64,000 nucleotides of DNA from Aromatoleum anaerobium (GCF_012910705.2 NZ_WTVG02000038.1:496001-560000), one strand, 5' to 3'. Positions 42,353 to 53,823 are shown, numbered from the stretch's first letter. The notes: generated by a model not told the origin, from the sequence alone. Numbers and translations: made by a program.

Positions 42353-44053
42353 CTACAACAGCGTCAGCTGCTGCGGTGCGACCGGCTTCTTCACCCGCAG
42401 GGCACTGAGGACCTCGCTCTGGTGTGCGTTGATGGAAGAGACGCCCGTCACCGGCTCGGCGCCGCCGAGGCGAATGCGGTGATGCTGGATGCGATGCAGC
42501 TGCTCGAGCGCCCGCTCGGGGGTGAGACTGGCGCGCGCCGCACGAAGGCGCGTGCGCATGATCCGGTGGAGGATGAGCGCCATGAAGCAGATCGAGGCGT
42601 GCGCGCGGATGCGCTCGGGCAGCCGGTGATAGACCGGCCCGATCTCGATCTCGGATTTCAGCACCTTGAAGCCGCGTTCGATGTCGGCGAGCGCCTTGTA
42701 GCGGGCCACGACCTCGACGGGGGCGAGATCTTTCGTGTTGGTGACGAGCAGGAGCTTGCCGTCCATGAGTTCGGCCAGCCCGCGGGCCGTCTCGTCGATC
42801 TCGTAGCAGAAGAGCTCGGCCTTGAGGTCGACGCGGATGATCCTGGAGAGGTGCGCCTCGCACACCGCGTGGTAGAAGCGCGCCTTCGCGCCGCTGTCCG
42901 AGAGCTTGCGCCCGCGCTGCTTGACCCCGCCGTCCTGCTCGACGAGCTTGCCCGCCCAGGCTTCGCCTTGGCTGACGAGCGCGGCGATCTGCTCGTTGCG
43001 CCGCGCCGTCTGCTGCGCCGCTGTGGCCGGATCGTGGGCAACGATGAGCCGGCGCGCCTGCCAGGCGAGCTCGCCGGTCACCTCCTCGGCGGCCTGCGCG
43101 CAGTGCGCGCGCTGGAAGGGGTCGAGCAACGCGGCGAACTCGTGATAGCGGCGCCCCGGAACGGCGATGATGAATTCGAGCGGTGCGCCGTTCGCCAGTC
43201 GCACCGCCTCCAGCGCCTCCAGGTTGTCCAGGCTCAGCAGCCCGCGGTCGGCCACGAGGATGAGCCGGCGCACTTCGGGGAAGCGCTCGAGCACGGTGGC
43301 GAGCGTGGGGAGCAGCGTCGTCGTCTCCGCGGCGTTGCCCGCGAACACCTCGTGATAGATCGGCAGCCCCTCGGCCGTCTGCACCACGCCGAGCATGAAC
43401 TGGCGGGCAATGAGCCCCTCTTTCGCCATGCCGAAGGCGCGCACGTCACCGGCCACGGTCGTGAGTCCCTCGGCGCGGATCGTGGTGAGATCGTAGAAGA
43501 CGACCGACAGGTCCTGATCGACGAGCGGGCGCAGCAGGCCGGTCACCACCGCATCGACCGCCGCCTGGTGATCCATCAGCGCGTCCATGCTGCGCAGCAG
43601 TTGCTGATGCGTAACGGTTTTGACGTCGACCTCGGGCAGCGCCACCGTCTCGAGCCAGCGCAGCACGCCGAGCTTGGAGTCCGGATCGCACAGGCGGTTG
43701 AGCACCATCACGCGGATGAGCGCCTCGACGTCGGTCGTGTGGCGCGTACGGCGAAACACGCGACGCAGCGCGCCGAACCCGAGATCCTTCCACAGTTCGG
43801 TCAGCGCCCACACGTCGCCCAGCGCGCGGGCCGATTCGAACGCGACCGAAGGGGCCGAAGGGCGCTCGCCCATTGGATCCCGGCCGGAGACCTTGAGGAG
43901 TCCGTTGATCACGGAATCCAGCTCACCGGCCACCTGGTCGAGTCGGCCAAGGGTCGCCACAGTGCGCTTCTTCACCCGGCCGGCATCATCCCGGTAGGAC
44001 TCGACGAGTTGGACGTAGCGGCGGCCGCCGGAGGTGGTGATCTTGACGAACAT
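42353..44053 (-). CDS. IS1634-family transposase
   Basis: A 566-residue DDE transposase of the IS4/IS1634 group. The N-terminal part (MFVKITTSGGRRYVQLVESYRD ... KKRTVATLGRLDQ) is typical of this family. The catalytic core includes VVFYDLTTI, LILVADRGLLS and the Y...E...K-type region ARYKALADIERGFKVLKSEI. The frame is complete and a short promoter region of about 150 bp lies between its start and the right end. It is the only intact copy among three. Confidence 0.94.
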   Translation of the reverse strand: MFVKITTSGGRRYVQLVESYRDDAGRVKKRTVATLGRLDQVAGELDSVINGLLKVSGRDPMGERPSAPSVAFESARALGDVWALTELWKDLGFGALRRVFRRTRHTTDVEALIRVMVLNRLCDPDSKLGVLRWLETVALPEVDVKTVTHQQLLRSMDALMDHQAAVDAVVTGLLRPLVDQDLSVVFYDLTTIRAEGLTTVAGDVRAFGMAKEGLIARQFMLGVVQTAEGLPIYHEVFAGNAAETTTLLPTLATVLERFPEVRRLILVADRGLLSLDNLEALEAVRLANGAPLEFIIAVPGRRYHEFAALLDPFQRAHCAQAAEEVTGELAWQARRLIVAHDPATAAQQTARRNEQIAALVSQGEAWAGKLVEQDGGVKQRGRKLSDSGAKARFYHAVCEAHLSRIIRVDLKAELFCYEIDETARGLAELMDGKLLLVTNTKDLAPVEVVARYKALADIERGFKVLKSEIEIGPVYHRLPERIRAHASICFMALILHRIMRTRLRAARASLTPERALEQLHRIQHHRIRLGGAEPVTGVSSINAHQSEVLSALRVKKPVAPQQLTLL

Positions 44054-44201
44054 GCCGCCACTTTAGCAGTACTGCATACGACGTCAAGAAAGGCTGTTTC
44101 TGTTACAAACGTGCCACCACAAAACTTTCGGGAAAATCGGGCTGAAACCCGCATGACTACTGGGGCGGGTTTCTCAAAAACGGGCATTTTGGGCCTGAAC
44201 T

Positions 44202-46190
<1,989 letters not shown>

Positions 46191-46202
46191 GTCGAACTCG
46201 GG

Positions 46203-46435
46203 AGGCGCAAGACCTGTTCTCGCATTACGGCGATACCGCCCGCGAAATTTTGACGCTGCTGCTCGACCGTTACATCGAGCGCGGCATCCTCCAATTCAAT
46301 GCGCTGTCCGAGCTGATGAAAGTCCAGCCCTTCGACCGTTACGGTAGCCCTTCCGAGATCGCCGCCCGCCACTTCGGCGGCGTGCGCGGCATGAAGGACG
46401 CCGTCTCCCGACTGCAGACCGCCCTGTACCCATAA
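46203..46435 (+). pseudogene. hsdR: hsdR of type I system 2, C-terminal remnant (3' part)
   Basis: Begins with the target-duplication copy AGGCGC and continues the HsdR C-terminus (AQDLFSHYGDTAREILTLLLDRYIERGILQF ... RLQTALYP) to a stop at 46433-46435. It belongs to the fragment at 36139-36477. hsdM of system 2 starts 15 bp later, so these genes were once one operon. Confidence 0.88.
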
Positions 46436-46450
46436 CGAAAATCCGAACCA

Positions 46451-48286
46451 ATGGCCAAAGCCGCATCCTCCAGCACCGCCGAAAAGAAGCCCCCCGCGAA
46501 GCGCTTGGCCAAGGCGCCTCTCACCACCCGCGAAAACCTCTCGGCACTGATCGGCACTGCCCGCAAGATCCTGCGCAAAGACAAGGGCCTCAATGGCGAT
46601 GTGGACCGCCTGCCGCTGTTCACCTGGGTGATGTTCCTCAAATTCCTCGACGATCTTGAAATCGTTCACGAGGAAGAAGCCGAACTCGACGGCAAGCGCT
46701 ACCAGCCCATCATCGAAGCCCCGTACCGCTGGCGTGACTGGGCCGCCCGAGAAGACGGCATCGCCGGTGACGAACTGCTGGCCTTCATCGGCCAGGACAT
46801 CACCGTCCGGGCCGATGGCAGCACAGGCAAGGGCCTGTTCGCCTACCTGCGCGGCCTGGCCGGTGAAGGCGAAAAAGGCAGCCAGCGCGAAGTCATCGCC
46901 AATGTGTTCAAGGGCGTGCAGAACCGCATGGTCAGCGGCTACCTGCTGCGTGACATCCTGAACAAGATCAACGGCATCCACTTTTCCGCCAGCGAGGAAA
47001 TCCACACCCTGTCGCATCTGTACGAGTCGATGCTGCGCGAAATGCGCGACGCGGCGGGCGATGCCGGCGAGTTCTACACGCCGCGCCCAGTGGTGCGCTT
47101 CATGGTGCAGGTCACCGGTCCACGCCTGAATGAGACCGTCCTCGACCCCGCTTGCGGCACCGGCGGCTTTCTGGTGGAAGCCTACGACCACGTTGCGCCC
47201 CAAGTCACCACGCCCGACGAGCGCCGTCGCCTGCAGCGCGACACCCTCTACGGGCAGGAAGCCAAGCCGCTGCCCTACATGCTGGCGCAGATGAACCTGC
47301 TGCTGCACGGCCTGGAGGCGCCGCAGATCGCCTACGGCAACACGCTGGACCGCCGGATCAACGAAATCGGCCACAGCGAGCGCGTGGACGTGATCCTCAC
47401 CAACCCGCCCTTCGGCGGCGAGGAAGAGGTCGGTATCAAGCGCAACTTCCCGCCCAATATGCAGACGGCGGAAACTGCGTTGCTGTTCCTGCAATACATC
47501 ATGAGGAAGCTCAGGGTGGCTGGCGCGCTGGTGCCCGGTGGCAAACCTGCCGCACGCGGGGGCCGCGCCGCCGTGGTCGTGCCCAACGGCACCCTGTTTG
47601 GCGATGGCGTGTGCGCCGTGATCAAGGAGGAGCTGCTCAAGGAATTCCGCCTGCACACCATCGTGCGCCTGCCGCAAGGGGTGTTTGCGCCCTACACCGA
47701 CATCCCCGCCAACCTGTTGTTCTTCGAGCGTGGCGGCCCCACGGACACCATCTGGTACTACGAGCTGCCGCTACCCGAGGGCCGCAAGAAGTACAGCAAG
47801 ACCGCGCCCCTGCAGTTCGAAGAATTCGCGCCGGCGCTAGCCTGGTGGAACGACCGCCAGGAGGGGCCGCAGGCGTGGAAAGTGGATTTCGCCACCAAAC
47901 GTGCCGCCGCCGTCGAAGCCGCAACAAAGCACTGGCAGCGAGCGGAAAGCGAACGCAATGCGGCCATGGCCTTGGGCAAGCCCATCCGCGAGCTGGAGCA
48001 ATCGGTTCAAGCGGCAGCCAATGGCGAAAAGCGCGCACTGCAAGAACAACTGCGCGCCTTGAAGGCTGAGCAGCAAGCCTTTGATCAGACCGCCCGAGCC
48101 GCGCAGGCCGAGGGCGATGCCCTCTATTGGCCCATCTACAACCTGGACCTGAAGAACCCGAATGCCAAATCGGGTCTCGAGCATGCCGATCCGAAAGACC
48201 TGATCGCCTCCATGCGCAGCCACGAGGCCGAAGTGATGCGCCTGTTGGGCGAGATCGAGGCACTGGTCAACGAGGTGCAGGCATGA
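46451..48286 (+). CDS. hsdM: type I restriction-modification system 2, DNA methyltransferase subunit
   Basis: N6-adenine methyltransferase of 611 residues, larger than HsdM of system 1 and clearly from another subfamily. The N-terminal HsdM domain (LPLFTWVMFLKFLDDLE) is followed by the SAM motif DPACGTGGFLVEAYDH (about residue 232) and the catalytic NPPFGGEE (about residue 316). A C-terminal Ala/Glu/Gln-rich segment (about residues 495-560) looks like a coiled coil. It overlaps the next gene as ATGA. With its cognate hsdR destroyed it may act as an orphan methyltransferase. Confidence 0.95.
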   Translation: MAKAASSSTAEKKPPAKRLAKAPLTTRENLSALIGTARKILRKDKGLNGDVDRLPLFTWVMFLKFLDDLEIVHEEEAELDGKRYQPIIEAPYRWRDWAAREDGIAGDELLAFIGQDITVRADGSTGKGLFAYLRGLAGEGEKGSQREVIANVFKGVQNRMVSGYLLRDILNKINGIHFSASEEIHTLSHLYESMLREMRDAAGDAGEFYTPRPVVRFMVQVTGPRLNETVLDPACGTGGFLVEAYDHVAPQVTTPDERRRLQRDTLYGQEAKPLPYMLAQMNLLLHGLEAPQIAYGNTLDRRINEIGHSERVDVILTNPPFGGEEEVGIKRNFPPNMQTAETALLFLQYIMRKLRVAGALVPGGKPAARGGRAAVVVPNGTLFGDGVCAVIKEELLKEFRLHTIVRLPQGVFAPYTDIPANLLFFERGGPTDTIWYYELPLPEGRKKYSKTAPLQFEEFAPALAWWNDRQEGPQAWKVDFATKRAAAVEAATKHWQRAESERNAAMALGKPIRELEQSVQAAANGEKRALQEQLRALKAEQQAFDQTARAAQAEGDALYWPIYNLDLKNPNAKSGLEHADPKDLIASMRSHEAEVMRLLGEIEALVNEVQA

Positions 48287-49464
48287 CTGATTTGACCCCG
48301 GCCAGCGCCGATTACGTCGGCATCCACGGCGACATCGTCGCCCTGCTGGAAGCCGCCCGTCGCGCCGCCGCCCGCAGCGTGAATGCCCTGATGACGGCCA
48401 CCTACTGGGAAATCGGCCGGCGCATCGTCGAGTTTGAACAGGGGGGGCAGGAGCGGGCCATCTATGGTGAAGCGCTGCTTATTCGTCTCGCCGCGGATCT
48501 CTCCAGCCGCTTTGGGCGGGGGTTCAGCCGACAGAACTTGCAGCAAATGCGGCTTTTCTACATGACTTGGTCCCTGGACCAGATTCGCCAGACACTGTCT
48601 GGCAAATCCGCCACCACCCCGATCTTGCAGGCAGTGTCTGTAAGATCGGTCAAAGACGAGATTTCCGAATCGCTGTCTCGGAATTCCATCGACTTGTCCT
48701 CTCTGGCCCGTGCCTTCCCACTGCCTTGGTCAGCCTACGTGCGCCTGCTGTCGGTCAAGAACCCGCAAGGCCGTGCCTTCTACGAAACCGAAGCTTTGCG
48801 CTGCGGCTGGTCCGTGCGGCAACTGGATCGCCAGATCAATAGCCAGTTCTACGAACGCATCGCCTTGTCGCGCAACAAGGCAGCAATGTTGCAAAAAGCC
48901 GAAGTGGCCCAGCCGGAAGACCTCGTTACCCCCGAACAGGCGATCAAGGACCCGTTCGTGCTGGAGTTTCTCAACCTCAAGGACGAATACTCCGAAGCAG
49001 AGCTGGAAGAAGCGCTGATCCAGCACCTCGCTGATTTTCTGCTCGAACTGGGCGACGACTTCGCCTTCGTCGGACGCCAGCGCCGCCTGCGGCTGGACGA
49101 TTCCTGGTTTCGTGTCGTTCTGCTGTTCTTCCACCGCCGGCTCAAGTGCTTGCTGATCATCGACCTCAAGATCGGCAAGTTCAGCCATGCCGATGCCGGC
49201 CAGATGCACCTGTACCTGAATTACGCCCGCGAGCACTGGATGAAGCCCGATGAAAACCCGCCCGTAGGCCTGATCCTGTGCGCAAGCAAAGGCAGCAACG
49301 AGGCGCATTACGCGCTGGAGGGCCTGCCCAACAAGGTGCTGGCCGCCGAATACCAGACCGTGCTGCCGGATGAAAAGCTGCTGGCCGAGGAACTGGACAA
49401 GACGCGGCGGGAACTGGAGGCGCGGCGGATCGGGCGCAGTGGCGATGCGGAGGGCGGCGAATGA
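48283..49464 (+). CDS. DUF1016 (YhcG-type) PD-(D/E)XK nuclease family protein
   Basis: A 393-residue protein. The N-terminal DUF1016_N domain (ALMTATYWEIGRRIVEFEQGG ... GRGFSRQNLQQMRLFY) precedes a C-terminal PDDEXK domain. The likely active site is around residues 260-300, with the Asp-x-Lys of LLIIDLKIGKFSHADAGQMHLYLNYAREHW. Family members are nucleases of uncertain role often found inside type I operons. The ATG at 48283 overlaps the hsdM stop and its own stop overlaps hsdS, both as ATGA, so all three should be produced together. Confidence 0.88.
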   Translation: MTDLTPASADYVGIHGDIVALLEAARRAAARSVNALMTATYWEIGRRIVEFEQGGQERAIYGEALLIRLAADLSSRFGRGFSRQNLQQMRLFYMTWSLDQIRQTLSGKSATTPILQAVSVRSVKDEISESLSRNSIDLSSLARAFPLPWSAYVRLLSVKNPQGRAFYETEALRCGWSVRQLDRQINSQFYERIALSRNKAAMLQKAEVAQPEDLVTPEQAIKDPFVLEFLNLKDEYSEAELEEALIQHLADFLLELGDDFAFVGRQRRLRLDDSWFRVVLLFFHRRLKCLLIIDLKIGKFSHADAGQMHLYLNYAREHWMKPDENPPVGLILCASKGSNEAHYALEGLPNKVLAAEYQTVLPDEKLLAEELDKTRRELEARRIGRSGDAEGGE

Positions 49465-50642
49465 AGGCGTGGCCCAAAGTCGCCCTTGGAGACATTGCGC
49501 CGATTGTTCGGCGCCCGGTGGACATTCGCGAAGACCAGGCATATCCCGAACTGGGCATTCGCTCGTTCGGTCGTGGGCCGTTCCACAAACCAGCACTTTC
49601 CGGAGCTGATGTCGGCACCAAGCGATTGTTCCGAATCGAGCCGGGTGATTTGGTCTTCTCAAACGTATTCGCTTGGGAGGGCGCCATCGCGGTAGTCTCA
49701 CCAGTGGATGCCGGGCGTTTTGGATCGCATCGTTTCATTACCTGCGTCGTTGATGCCGACAGAGCCAACGCCACTTTCCTCAAGCTCTACCTGACCACAG
49801 CACCGGAGGGTCGCGAGCAGGTTCTGAAAGCATCGCCTGGCGGTGCGGGGCGAAACAGAACCTTGGGCGTAGAAAAGCTGGGGCAGATTCAAGTTCCCCT
49901 GCCGCCCCTGGCCGAACAACAAGCCCTCGTCACCCGCCTCGACGCGCTGGCCGAGAAAACCCGGCAGGTCGAAGCGCATCTGGATGCCGTCGAGCGCGAC
50001 GCCGAGCACCTGCTAGCCCTGCGTTTCCGCGACGCCATTGCCGACGCACCGCTGCGGCCGATGGCGGAGGTGGCGCCGCTGGTTCGGCGTGAGCAGTCCA
50101 TTGCCCTCGATGGCAGCTACCCCGAACTGGGCATCCGCTCCTTTGGCAAAGGCACCTTCCACAAGCCGCCACTGTCCGGCAGCGAGGTCGGCACCAAGCG
50201 ACTGTATCGAATCGAACCGGGCGACCTCCTGTTCTCCAACGTGTTCGCCTGGGAAGGTGCGATTGCCATCGCCCAACCCGAAGATACTGGCCGCTTCGGC
50301 TCCCATCGATTCATCACCTGCCGGGCAGCCTCCGATCTGACTACAGCCGAGTTCCTGCGGTACTACTTCTTGACCGACGAAGGAATGCTGAAGGTCGGAG
50401 AGGCGTCGCCTGGTGGGGCTGGTCGCAACCGCACGTTGGGGCTGGAAAAGCTGATGGCCATCGAAGTACCCATGCCCCCGCTGGCCACGCAGCAAACCTT
50501 TGACCGCCTGCAGGCCGAGGTCGCCGCCCTCAAGGCCAAACACGCTGCCATCCGCAAAGCCAACGCCGCGCTGCTGCCCGCGACGCTGGAGCGGGTGTTT
50601 TCTTCGCAAACTACGGAAAAGGAACAACAAGAATGCTGTTGA
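49461..50642 (+). CDS. hsdS: type I restriction-modification system 2, specificity subunit with duplicated recognition domains
   Basis: A 393-residue HsdS. Its two target-recognition domains (about residues 28-150 and 224-345) are nearly the same: both contain YPELGIRSFG, VGTKRL, RIEPGDL, FSNVFAWEGAIA, GRFGSHRFITC and SPGGAGRNRTLG in the same order. Each is followed by a conserved spacer helix (PLPPLAEQQALVTRLDAL and PMPPLATQQTFDRLQAEV). Normal HsdS domains differ and read different half-sites; here both halves should read the same bases. It overlaps the DUF1016 gene as ATGA. Confidence 0.93.
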   Translation: MKAWPKVALGDIAPIVRRPVDIREDQAYPELGIRSFGRGPFHKPALSGADVGTKRLFRIEPGDLVFSNVFAWEGAIAVVSPVDAGRFGSHRFITCVVDADRANATFLKLYLTTAPEGREQVLKASPGGAGRNRTLGVEKLGQIQVPLPPLAEQQALVTRLDALAEKTRQVEAHLDAVERDAEHLLALRFRDAIADAPLRPMAEVAPLVRREQSIALDGSYPELGIRSFGKGTFHKPPLSGSEVGTKRLYRIEPGDLLFSNVFAWEGAIAIAQPEDTGRFGSHRFITCRAASDLTTAEFLRYYFLTDEGMLKVGEASPGGAGRNRTLGLEKLMAIEVPMPPLATQQTFDRLQAEVAALKAKHAAIRKANAALLPATLERVFSSQTTEKEQQECC

Positions 50643-50814
50643 TCACCGGCGCCGGCGTCGATCGCAGCACTGGTGTTGATGCCCAGCTGCGTCCGCAGTC
50701 CAAGATCGCTATCGTGTGACAAGCCATGCTTCCGCTTCTCCACCAAGGGGCTACTCTTTAACGACGTCCGTTTCGAGTCGGGACAGGCCACGCCATCCGG
50801 CGGAGGAGGAAACG

Positions 50815-52710
50815 ATGAAGCGAATGAACCTGGCAAAGTACCTTGCCCGGCTCGGCGCAGCACTGTTCGTCGCCACTGCGGTGCTGCCCCCGCTGGCGCT
50901 CGCGGCCGAGGGCGGAGCAGGGCCCGCAACGTCGATCGGCGTACCGCAAATCGACGCCGAGCGGGCTGCCGACCCGTCGGCGGGAAGCGCCGGTTCTTCC
51001 CGCGGCGTCGTTTCCGTGTCGCATCCGCTCGCCGCCGCAGCCGGCGCACGGATTCTCGCAGCCGGCGGCAACGCGATCGACGCGGCGGCCGCGATCCAGT
51101 TCGCGCTGAATGTCGTCGAGCCGCAATTTTCCGGAATCGGCGGCGGCGGTTTCATGATGGTGCATCTCGCCGCGGAGAACCGCACGTTCATCGTCGACTC
51201 GCGCGAGAAAGCTCCGGCGGGGGCCAGCGCCGACATGTTCGTCGGACAGACTTTCCTCGCCGCGTCCACCAGCGGGCATTCGATCGGCGTTCCCGGCACC
51301 TTGAAGGGGATCGATTACGCGCTGCGCCAGTGGGGGAGCATGACGCTCGCCGCCACCCTCGCGCCGGCGATCCGGCTCGCGGAAGAGGGTTTCCGCATCA
51401 ACCGCGTCCTCGCGGCCGACACGTACAACGTACGCACGACGCTGCAGCCGGAGACGCGGGCGATTTTCCGCCTGCCGGACGGCAGCCCGCTGCCCGCAGG
51501 GCATCTGCTCGTCCAGCCGGCGCTGGCGCGGACGTTCCGCCTGATCGCCCGCGACGGCATCGACCCGTTCTACCGGGGGGACATCGCCCGCGCCATCCTC
51601 GACGTGCAGCTGCGTTCGCAGATCGGCCCTGCCGGCGCGGGGCGCATGACGGCCGGCGATCTCGCGTCTTATGACGTCGCCGTGAGGCAGCCGGTCGAAG
51701 GCAACTACCGCGGGTACACGATCAAGTCGATGCCACCGCCCTCGTCCGGCGGGCTGTCGCTGCTCATGATGCTCGAGCTCCTCGAGCCGTTCCCGATCGG
51801 CAGCGGCGGCAAAGGCTGGCGCTTCGGCGGGCGCCATGCGCTGCACGCGATGATCGAGGCAATGCGGCTGACGTTTGCCGACCGGGCGGTATGGATGGGC
51901 GATCCGGACTTCGTTGCCGTGCCTGTGAAAGGACTGCTGTCCGAATGCTTTCTCGCGACGCGGCGCGCCTTCATTGGCGCCGGTTCGCGCATGGCCACGC
52001 CGCTCGCCGGTGACCCCCGCGCCTGCGATGCGCCGACCCCCCGCTCTCACGGCGAGCTGCCGCAGGTGCCGGTGGAGGAAGAGAAAGGCATGCACACAAC
52101 CCACTTCTCGGTCGTCGACGCAGCCGGCAACTTCGTCAGCTACACGAGCACGACCGAGCACACGTGGGGAACCGGCATCCTCGTTCCGGGCTATGGTTTT
52201 CTGCTCAACAACCAGTTGACCGACTTCAACTTCACGCCGCAATTCAGCGCCTCCACCGGCAATCCGGGCGCCAACGATGCGGGACCGTTCAAGCGGCCGC
52301 TCTCGTCGATGGCGCCGACGATCCTCTTCAAGGACGGCAAACCGCTCGTTGCCTACGGCGCGTCAGGAGGGCCGACGATCATCAACACGGTGCTGAACAT
52401 CACGCTGAATCTTGTCGATCACCGCATGGACATCCAGCAGGCGATCGACGCGCCCCGACTGTCCGTCACGTCCGCAGCGGGAGCGGTGCGGTGCGAGAGC
52501 GGGCTGCCGCCCGATTCGTTGCGGCAGCTCGCCGAGCTCGGTCATGACCTGCCCGAGGTGGCGGGCGTCCCTTTCTGCAACGAATCGATCGGATCCGTAC
52601 AGGCGGTCGTGGTCGACGTGCAAAACGGCAGGCGCTACGGCGGCGCCGACCAACGAAGCGAAGGCACGGTCATCACCTTGCCAAGACAGGGCGCTGATCG
52701 CATCCGGTGA
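50815..52710 (+). CDS. ggt: gamma-glutamyltranspeptidase precursor
   Basis: Periplasmic enzyme that cleaves the gamma-glutamyl bond of glutathione and related peptides. It is made as one 631-residue precursor that self-cleaves ahead of a Thr, here in GMHTTHFSVVD (about residue 428). A signal peptide (MKRMNLAKYLARLGAALFVATAVLPPLALAAE) and the large-subunit signature (AAGGNAIDAAAAIQFALNVVEPQFSGIGGGGFM) are present. The ATG at 50815 is chosen because GGAGGAGG lies directly upstream. The 172-bp stretch between hsdS and this start holds no convincing gene. Confidence 0.94.
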   Translation: MKRMNLAKYLARLGAALFVATAVLPPLALAAEGGAGPATSIGVPQIDAERAADPSAGSAGSSRGVVSVSHPLAAAAGARILAAGGNAIDAAAAIQFALNVVEPQFSGIGGGGFMMVHLAAENRTFIVDSREKAPAGASADMFVGQTFLAASTSGHSIGVPGTLKGIDYALRQWGSMTLAATLAPAIRLAEEGFRINRVLAADTYNVRTTLQPETRAIFRLPDGSPLPAGHLLVQPALARTFRLIARDGIDPFYRGDIARAILDVQLRSQIGPAGAGRMTAGDLASYDVAVRQPVEGNYRGYTIKSMPPPSSGGLSLLMMLELLEPFPIGSGGKGWRFGGRHALHAMIEAMRLTFADRAVWMGDPDFVAVPVKGLLSECFLATRRAFIGAGSRMATPLAGDPRACDAPTPRSHGELPQVPVEEEKGMHTTHFSVVDAAGNFVSYTSTTEHTWGTGILVPGYGFLLNNQLTDFNFTPQFSASTGNPGANDAGPFKRPLSSMAPTILFKDGKPLVAYGASGGPTIINTVLNITLNLVDHRMDIQQAIDAPRLSVTSAAGAVRCESGLPPDSLRQLAELGHDLPEVAGVPFCNESIGSVQAVVVDVQNGRRYGGADQRSEGTVITLPRQGADRIR

Positions 52711-52814
52711 GTTTCACTGCCTTTGCCGGGACAGCGTGGGCGCGGAGCAGGAATCGCACGGCCGGAACCCGTCGTCCCCGCCGCTCCGAAAGCGCTCGTT
52801 CGTGCTGCATCCTT

Positions 52815-53495
52815 TCACACCGGTTGCGGCAAGTGCCGCCGAAACCACGCCGCCGCGTGCTGCGCGACCACCTCGAGCGTGCCGGGCTCCTCGAAAAGGT
52901 GCGTCGCGCCGGGGACGATCGTCAGCGTCTTCGTGCAGGAGAGCCTGGCGTACGCTTCCTGGTTCATGCGGATGACCGGCTCGTCCCGTCCGCCCACGAG
53001 GAGCAGCGTCGCGGCGCGCACCGCTTCGAGCGCGTCGCCCGCCAGATCCGGCCGGCCGCCGCGGGACACCACCGCCCTCACCTCGTCGCCGAGCGCCGCG
53101 GCCGCGACCAGCGCCGCGGCCCCGCCGGTGCTCGCGCCGAAATAGCCGAACGGAAGATCGCCCGTGTCGGGCTGGCGCCGCAACCAGCGCGTCGCTTCCC
53201 CGAGGCGGCCGGCGAGCAGCCCGATGTCGAAGCGCAGTTCGGCCGTCCGCGCGTCGACGGCCTCTTCGTCGAGGCTCAGCAGATCGAACAACAGCGTGCC
53301 GATCCCCGCATCGCACAGGAAGCGCGCGACGAAGCGGTTGCGCGGGCTGTGACGGCTGCTCCCGCTGCCGTGGGCGAAAAGGACAATGCCCGCCGCGCCC
53401 TGCGGAATCGTCAGCTCGCCCGCCAACCGCACCGCACCGACCGGAATCTCGACCGCCCGTCCCGCTCCCGATGACTTTTCCGCCTGGCTTGTCAT
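52815..53495 (-). CDS. alpha/beta hydrolase of the dienelactone hydrolase-like group
   Basis: A 226-residue cytoplasmic alpha/beta hydrolase. The oxyanion region is VLFAHGSGSSRHSPRNRFVA, the nucleophile elbow is GYFGASTGGAAALVAAA (Ser in GASTG), the acid is probably in LVGGRDEPVI, and the catalytic His is in VPGATHLFEEPG. Substrate unknown. The ATG at 53495 is preferred, with GGAGAC about six bases upstream; longer in-frame starts lack homology. No obvious operon partner. Confidence 0.85.
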   Translation of the reverse strand: MTSQAEKSSGAGRAVEIPVGAVRLAGELTIPQGAAGIVLFAHGSGSSRHSPRNRFVARFLCDAGIGTLLFDLLSLDEEAVDARTAELRFDIGLLAGRLGEATRWLRRQPDTGDLPFGYFGASTGGAAALVAAAALGDEVRAVVSRGGRPDLAGDALEAVRAATLLLVGGRDEPVIRMNQEAYARLSCTKTLTIVPGATHLFEEPGTLEVVAQHAAAWFRRHLPQPV

Positions 53496-53582
53496 GGCCG
53501 TCTCCAAGGTGATTTGCTCCCCTTCGTCGGGAGAGGAAGCAAGGCAAGCGCGATGCCCGGCGAGAGCTGGCGGCATTCGGGT

Positions 53583-53776
53583 TGCGGTGCAGCATCGGAG
53601 TTGTCTTCTTGCCCTGGTCGCCGCGCGTATCGCCATACATCCAGCTAATCGAGCCAACAGAAATTTTATGTTGCGTCGCACAATCCGCTCGGCTATTCTT
53701 CGCCTGTCTCCTCCACCCTCCTCCTTTGGTGTGGATTTCAGCCCGGGCTCGCAAGCGCTCGGGCTTTCTTTTTTGG
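53583..53776 (+). ncRNA. possible small RNA with a pyrimidine-rich anti-Shine-Dalgarno stretch
   Basis: The 328-bp gap 53496-53823 has no gene. On the plus strand it ends in an intrinsic terminator (about 53738-53776) although no plus-strand gene precedes it for about 1 kb. Just upstream, near 53704-53729, is a C/T-rich run containing CTCCTCC and CCTCCTCC, complementary to ribosome-binding sites, as in several regulatory RNAs. The 5' end is a guess; no strong promoter is visible. Confidence 0.35.
53738..53776 (+). terminator. orphan intrinsic terminator
   Basis: Stem AGCCCGGGC / GCTCGGGCT (one G-U pair) with a short loop followed by TTCTTTTTT. It works only for plus-strand transcripts, and neither flanking gene is on that strand. 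Confidence 0.7.
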
Positions 53777-53823
53777 ATCGGGCCTCGCGGCGATCGGCGA
53801 GGCCCTCGCGGCGGCGGAAGCGC

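Noticed and set aside
50633-50719. 28-codon frame starting inside the end of hsdS (MLLITGAGVDRSTGVDAQLR...).
   Set aside because: Too short to support; no homology recognised and no clear ribosome-binding site; may be a remnant of another restriction gene.
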